Source of the DNA: Amaranthus tricolor
Taxonomy: Eukaryota > Streptophyta > Magnoliopsida > Caryophyllales > Amaranthaceae
NCBI RefSeq assembly: GCF_026212465.1
Contig: NC_080051.1
Location: 769,001-833,000 of the forward strand
Reading direction: 5' to 3'
Length of the DNA stretch: 64,000 bases
Shown: one piece after another, positions 57,876 through 64,000 of the stretch
Layout: each line of letters opens with the position of its first letter
How positions within the stretch are numbered: the stretch's first letter is position 1
Position numbers and translations under genes: made by a program
Notes under the pieces: model-generated
Database searches by the model: none
Told to the model about the DNA's origin: nothing
What the model saw: only the letters and a program-made list of their open reading frames with translations

Positions 57876-60800
57876 TGATCAAAGAAGAATGAACGATGAA
57901 GAATGAACAAGGATTAATGATCAATGTAGAATGAACGATGAAGAATGAACAAGGATTAATGGTCAATGACGAATGAACGATGAAGAATGAACAAGGATCA
58001 ATGATCAATGAAGAATGAACGATGAAGAATGAACAAGGATTAATGGTCAATGACGAATGAACGATGAAGAATGAACAAGGATCAATGATCAATGACGAAT
58101 GAACGATGAAGAATGAACAAGGATCAATGAACAATGACGAATGAACGATGAAGAATGAACAAGGATCAATGATCAATGAAGAATGAACAAGGATCAATGA
58201 ACAAAGAAGAATGAACGATGAAGAATGAACAAGGTTCAATGATCAATGAAGAATGAACAAGGATCAATGAACAAAGAAGAATGAACGATGAAGAATGAAC
58301 AAGGTTCAATGATCAATGAAGAATGAACGATGAAGAATAAACAAGGATTAATGGTCAATCACGAATGAACGAAGAAGAATGAACAAGGATCAATGATCAA
58401 TGAAGAATGAACGATGAAGAATGAACAAGGATTAATGGTCAATGACGAATGAACGATGAAGAATGAACAAGGATCAATGATCAATGAAGAATGAACGATG
58501 AAGAAAGAACAAGGATCAATGATAAATGAAGAATGAACGATGAAGAATGAATAAGGATCAATGATCAATGACGAATGAACGATGAAGAATGAACAAGGAT
58601 CAATGATCAATGAAGAATGAAAGATGAAGAATGAACAAGGAGTAATGGTCAATGAAGAATGAACGATGAAGAATGAACAAGGAACAATGATCAATGAAGA
58701 ATGATCGATGAAGAATGAACAAGGATTAATGGTCAATGACGAATGAACGATGAAGAATGAACAAGTATCAATGCTCAATGAAGAATGAACGATGAAGAAT
58801 GAACAAGGATCAATGATCAATGAAGAATGAACGATGAAGAATGAACAAGGATTAATGGTCAATGACAAATGAACGATGAAGAATGAACAAGGATCAATGA
58901 TCAATGAAGAATGAACGATGAAAAATGAACAAGGATTAATGGTCAATGACGAATGAACGATGAAGAATAAACAAGGATCAATGATCAATGACGAATGAAC
59001 GATGAAGAATGAACAAGGATCAATGATCAATGACGAATGAACGATGAAGAATGAACAAGGATCAATGATCAATGAAGAATGAACAAGGATCAATGATCAA
59101 AGAAGAATGAACGATGAAGAATGAACAAGGATCAATGATCAATGAAGAATGAACGAAGAAGAATGAACAAGGATTAATGGTCAATGACGAATGAACGATG
59201 AAGAATGAACAAGGATCAATGATCAATGAAGAATGAACGATGAAGAATGAACAAGGATTAATGGTCAATGACGAATGAACGATGAAGAATGAACAAGGAT
59301 CAATGATCAATGAAGAATGAACGATGAAGAAAGAACAAGGATCAATGATAAATGAAGAATGAATAAGGATCAATGATCAATGACGAATGAACGATGAAGA
59401 ATGAACAAGGATCAATGATCAATGAAGAATGAAAGATGAAGAATGAACAAGGAGTAATGGTCAATGAAGAATGAACGATGAAGAATGAACAAGTATCAAT
59501 GCTCAATGAAGAATGAACGATGAAGAATGAACAAGGATCAATGATCAATGAAGAATGAACGATGAAGAATGAACAAGGATCAATGATCAATGAAGAATGA
59601 ACAAGGATCAATGATCAAAGAAGAATGAACGATGAAGAATGAACAAGGTTCAATGATCAATGAAGAATGATCGATGAAGTATGAACAAGGATTAATGGTC
59701 AATGACGAATGAACGATGAAGAATGAACAAGTATCAATGCTCAATGAAGAATGAACGATGAAGAATGAACAAGGATCAATGATCAATGAAGAATGAACGA
59801 TGAAGAATGAACAAGGATCAATGATCAATGAAGAATGAACAAGGATCAATGATCAAAGAAGAATGAACGATGAAGAATGAACAAGGATCAATGATCAATG
59901 TAGAATGAACGATGAAGAATGAACAAGGATTAATGGTCAATGACGAATGAACGATGAAGAATGAACAAGGATCAATGATCAATGACGAATGAACGATGAA
60001 GAATGAACAAGGATCAATGAACAATGACGAATGAACGATGAAGAATGAACAAGGATCAATGATCAATGAAGAATGAACAAGGATCAATGAACAAAGAAGA
60101 ATGAACGATGAAGAATGAACAAGGTTCAATGATCAATGAAGAATGAACAAGGATCAATGAACAAAGAAGAATGAACGATGAAGAATGAACAAGGTTCAAT
60201 GATCAATGAAGAATGAACGATGAAGAATAAACAAGGATTAATGGTCAATGACGAATGAACGAAGAAGAATGAACAAGGATCAATGATCAATGAAGAATGA
60301 ATGATGAAGAATGAACAAGGATTAATGGTCAATGACGAATGAACGATGAAGAATGAACAAGGATCAATGATCAATGAAGAATGAACGATGAAGAAAGAAC
60401 AAGGATCAATGATAAATGAAGAATGAACGATGAAGAATGAATAAGGATCAATGATCAATGACGAATGAACGATGAAGAATGAACAAGGATCAATGATCAA
60501 TGAAGAATGAAAGATGAAGAATGAACAAGGAGTAATGGTCAATGAAGAATGAACGATGAAGAATGAACAAGGAACAATGATCAATGAAGAATGATCGATG
60601 AAGAATGAACAAGGATTAATGGTCAATGACGAATGAACGATGAAGAATGAACAAGTATCAATGCTCAATGAAGAATGAACGATGAAGAATGAACAAGGAT
60701 CAATGATCAATGAAGAATGAACGATGAAGAATGAACAAGGATTAATGGTCAATGACAAATGAACGATGAAGAATGAACAAGGATCAATGATCAATGAAGA

Positions 60801-63800
60801 ATGAACGATGAAAAATGAACAAGGATTAATGGTCAATGACGAATGAACGATGAAGAATAAACAAGGATCAATGATCAATGACGAATGAACGATGAAGAAT
60901 GAACAAGGATCAATGATCAATGACGAATGAACGATGAAGAATGAACAAGGATCAATGATCAATGAAGAATGAACAAGGATCAATGATCAAAGAAGAATGA
61001 ACGATGAAGAATGAACAAGGATCAATGATCAATGAAGAATGAACGAAGAAGAATGAACAAGGATTAATGGTCAATGACGAATGAACGATGAAGAATGAAC
61101 AAGGATCAATGATCAATGAAGAATGAACGATGAAGAATGAACAAGGATTAATGGTCAATGACGAATGAACGATGAAGAATGAACAAGGATCAATGATCAA
61201 TGAAGAATGAACGATGAAGAAAGAACAAGGATCAATGATAAATGAAGAATGAACGATGAAGAATGAATAAGGATCAATGATCAATGACGAATGAACGATG
61301 AAGAATGAACAAGGATCAATGATCAATGAAGAATGAAAGATGAAGAATGAACAAGGAGTAATGGTCAATGAAGAATGAACGATGAAGAATGAACAAGGAA
61401 CAATGATCAATGAAGAATGATCGATGAAGAATGAACAAGGATTAATGGTCAATGACGAATGAACGATGAAGAATGAACAAGTATCAATGCTCAATGAAGA
61501 ATGAACGATGAAGAATGAACAAGGATCAATGATCAATGAAGAATGAACGATGAAGAATGAACAAGGATTAATGGTCAATGACGAATGAACGATGAAGAAT
61601 GAACAAGGATCAATGATCAATGAAGAATGAACGATGAAAAATGAACAAGGATTAATGGTCAATGACGAATGAACGATGAAGAATAAACAAGGATCAATTA
61701 TCAATGACGAATGAACGATGAAGAATTAACAAGGATCAATGATCAATGACGAATGAACGATGAAGAATGAACAAGGATCAATGATCAATGAAGAATGAAC
61801 AAGGATCAATGATAAATGAAGAATGAACGATGAAGAATGAATAAGGATCAATGATCAATGACGAATGAACGATGAAGAATGAACAAGGATCAATGATCAA
61901 TGAAGAATGAAAGATGAAGAATGAACAAGGAGTAATGGTCAATGAAGAATGAACGATGAAGAATGAACAAGGAACAATGATCAATGAAGAATGATCGATG
62001 AAGAATGAACAAGGATTAATGGTCAATGACGAATGAACGATGAAGAATGAACAAGTATCAATGCTCAATGAAGAATGAACGATGAAGAATGAACAAGGAT
62101 CAATGATCAATGAAGAATGAAAGATGAAGAATGAACAAGGATTAATGGTCAATGACGAATGAACGATGAAGAATGAACAAGGATCAATGATCAATGAAGA
62201 ATGAACGATGAAAAATGAACAAGGATTAATGGTCAATGACGAATGAACGATGAAGAATAAACAAGGATCAATGATCAAGGACGAATGAACGATGAAGAAT
62301 TAACAAGGATCAATGATCAATGACGAATGAACGATGAAGAATGAACAAGGATCAATGATCAATGAAGAATGAACAAGGATCAATGATCAAAGAAGAATGA
62401 ACGATGAAGAATGAACAAGGATCAATGATCAATGAAGAATGAACGAAGAAGAATGAACAAGGAGTAATAGTCTATGACGAATGAACGATGAAGAATGAAC
62501 AAGGATCAATGATCAATGACGAATGAACGATGAAGAATGAACAAGGATCAATGATCAATGAAGAATGAACAAGGATCAATGATCAATGAAGAATGAACGA
62601 TGAAGAATGAACAAGGATCAATGATCAATGAAGAATGAACGATGAAGAATGAACAAGGATTAATGGTCAATGACGAATGAACGATGAAGCATGAACAAGG
62701 ATCAATGAAGAATGAACGATGAAGAATGAACAAGGATTAATGGTCAATGACAAATGAACGATGAAGAATGAACAAGGATCAATGATCAATGACGAATGAA
62801 CGATGAAGAATGAACAAGGATCAATGATCAATGACGAATGAACGATGAAGAATGAACAAGGATCAATGATCAATGAAGAATGAACAAGGATCAATGATCA
62901 AAGAAGAATGAACGATGAAGAATGAACAAGGATCAATGATCAATGAAGAATGAACGATGAAGAATGAACAAGGATCAATGATCAATGAAGAATGAACGAT
63001 GAAGAATGAACAAGGACCAATGCTCAATGAAGAATGAACGATGAAGAATGAACAAGGATCAATGATCAATGAAGAATGAACGATGAAGAATGAACAAGGA
63101 TTAATGGTCAATGACGAATGAACGATGAAGAATGAACAAGGTTCAATGATCAATGAAGAATGAACGATGAACAATGAACAAGGATTAATGGTCAATGACG
63201 AATGAACGATGAAGAATGAACAAGGATCAATGATCAATGAAGAATGAACGATGAAGAATGAACAAGGATTAATGGTCAATGACGAATGAACGATGAAGAA
63301 TGAACAAGGATCAATGAAGAATGAACGATGAAGAATGAACAAGGATTAATGGTCAATGACAAATGAACGATGAAGAATGAACAAGGATCAATGATCAATG
63401 ACGAATGAACGATGAAGAATGAACAAGGATCAATGATCAATGACGAATGAACGATGAAGAATGAACAAGGATCAATGATCAATGACGAATGAACGATGAA
63501 GAATGAACAAGGATCAATGATCAATGAAGAATGAACAAGGATCAATGATCAAAGAAGAATGAACGATGAAGAATGAACAAGGATCAATGATCAATGAAGA
63601 ATGAACGATGAAGAATGAACAAGGATCAATGATCAATGAAGAATGAACGATGAAGAATGAACAAGGATCAATTCTCAATGAAGAATGAACGATGAAGAAT
63701 GAACAAGGATCAATTCTCAATGAAGAATGAACGATGAAGAATGAACAAGGAACAATGATCAATGAAGAATGAACGATGAAGAATGAACAAGGATCAATGC

Positions 63801-64000
63801 TCAATGAAGAATGAACGATGAAGAATGAACAAGGATCAATGATCAATGAAGAATGAACGATGAAGAATGAACAAGGATTAATGGTCAATGACGAATGAAC
63901 GATGAAGAATGAACAAGGATCAATGATCAATGACGAATGAACGATGAAGAATGAACAAGGATCAATGATCAATGAAGAATGAACAAGGATCAATGATCAA
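57876..64000 (+). repeat. Mosaic right end of the window
   Basis: This region is patched from known modules. Bases 57,844-58,239 resemble 16,362-16,757. The stretch 60,126-60,983 matches 14,920-15,777 at +45,206, with small substitutions. Bases 61,778-62,278 resemble the 9,614 series. Bases 62,548-62,894 match the 7,850-8,196 type, and 63,514-64,000 match the AATTCTC cassette region near 5.3-5.8 kb. It holds several private words: AAGGATT followed by AATGATC and AATGTAG near 57,912, TCTATGA near 62,473, GAAGCATG near 62,687 and GATGAAC near 63,169. The array runs off the window edge. Confidence 0.82.

Larger units (their letters stand above)
1..64000 (+). repeat. 42-bp satellite array built from 7-bp words, filling the whole window
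   Basis: Every part of the window reads as tandem copies of a 42-bp unit made of six heptamers: H1 AATGAAC, H2 GATGAAG, H3 AATGAAC, H4 AAGGATC, H5 AATGATC, H6 AATGAAG (often AATGACG). There are about 1,500 units in one orientation, with no inverted segment. The consensus unit has 21 A, 7 T, 10 G and 4 C, so the plus strand is about 74% purine and 33% GC. Variation consists of substitutions and gain or loss of whole heptamers. No unique sequence is seen, so there is no gene-bearing gap to describe. No flanking DNA is visible, so total length and genomic location are unknown. Best description: satellite DNA with higher-order repeats. A bacterial heptanucleotide-repeat expansion is the alternative. 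Confidence 0.98.

Noticed and set aside
1..64000. CRISPR array
   Set aside because: Repeats are contiguous with no unique spacers, and the supposed spacers are themselves the same heptamers.
1..64000. Plasmid or phage iterons, or a replication origin
   Set aside because: Direct repeats alone fit, but there is no initiator gene, no AT-rich melting region distinct from the array, and the extent is far beyond any iteron cluster I know of.
1..64000. Telomeric repeat
   Set aside because: The 7-bp word AATGAAN lacks the G-run of known telomere repeats, and units are ordered into 42-bp composites rather than being uniform.
1..64000. Mobile element or insertion within the array
   Set aside because: I found no break in the heptamer pattern, no terminal inverted repeat and no unrelated sequence. 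All irregularities are unit gains, losses or substitutions.

Overview
The window is one uninterrupted tandem-repeat (satellite) array from the first base to the last. I see no gene, RNA gene, insertion sequence, CRISPR array or unique sequence, and both ends lie inside the array, so it extends beyond the window in both directions.

Base unit: 42 bp made of six 7-bp words, H1 AATGAAC, H2 GATGAAG, H3 AATGAAC, H4 AAGGATC, H5 AATGATC and H6 AATGAAG or AATGACG. All derive from a heptamer close to AATGAAN. There are roughly 1,500 units, all in the same orientation. Shortened units of 28 bp (two words missing) and 35 bp (one word missing) recur at set places. Every landmark and duplication offset I checked fits a multiple of 7, so the heptamer register at base 5 is still intact at base 63,964.

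Higher-order layout: units carry a small set of linked variants that act as letters. These letters form modules, such as a 553-bp module seen about 16 times, and the modules form kilobase blocks. Block A (about 1-16,790) contains a 3,423-bp tandem duplication. A 1-kb mosaic follows. Block B (from 17,774) repeats A at a 17,773-bp offset, lacks A's 3,423-bp duplication and has its own 1,799-bp duplication. A 6,006-bp duplication spans 28.5-40.5 kb. The region 37-47.5 kb is a nested expansion (offsets 3,507, 2,569 and an internal 378 bp). Block D (about 49.5-57.7 kb) is a third copy of A-type sequence with deletions and insertions of whole units. 57.8-64 kb is a mosaic of the same modules.

Long open frames (up to 411 codons) exist on the minus strand only. 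They arise because 42 is divisible by 3 and one of six frames of the unit lacks a stop. They are broken at every 28- or 35-bp unit and are not genes.

Organism: not determinable from this sequence. The consensus unit is 33% GC and CpG is not depleted. Tens of kilobases with higher-order repeats and unequal-crossover junctions are most typical of eukaryotic heterochromatin (centromeric, pericentromeric or subtelomeric). Heptanucleotide repeats also occur between genes in some bacteria, notably filamentous cyanobacteria and Bacteroidota, so a bacterial source is not excluded. An assembly artefact of copy number is also possible.
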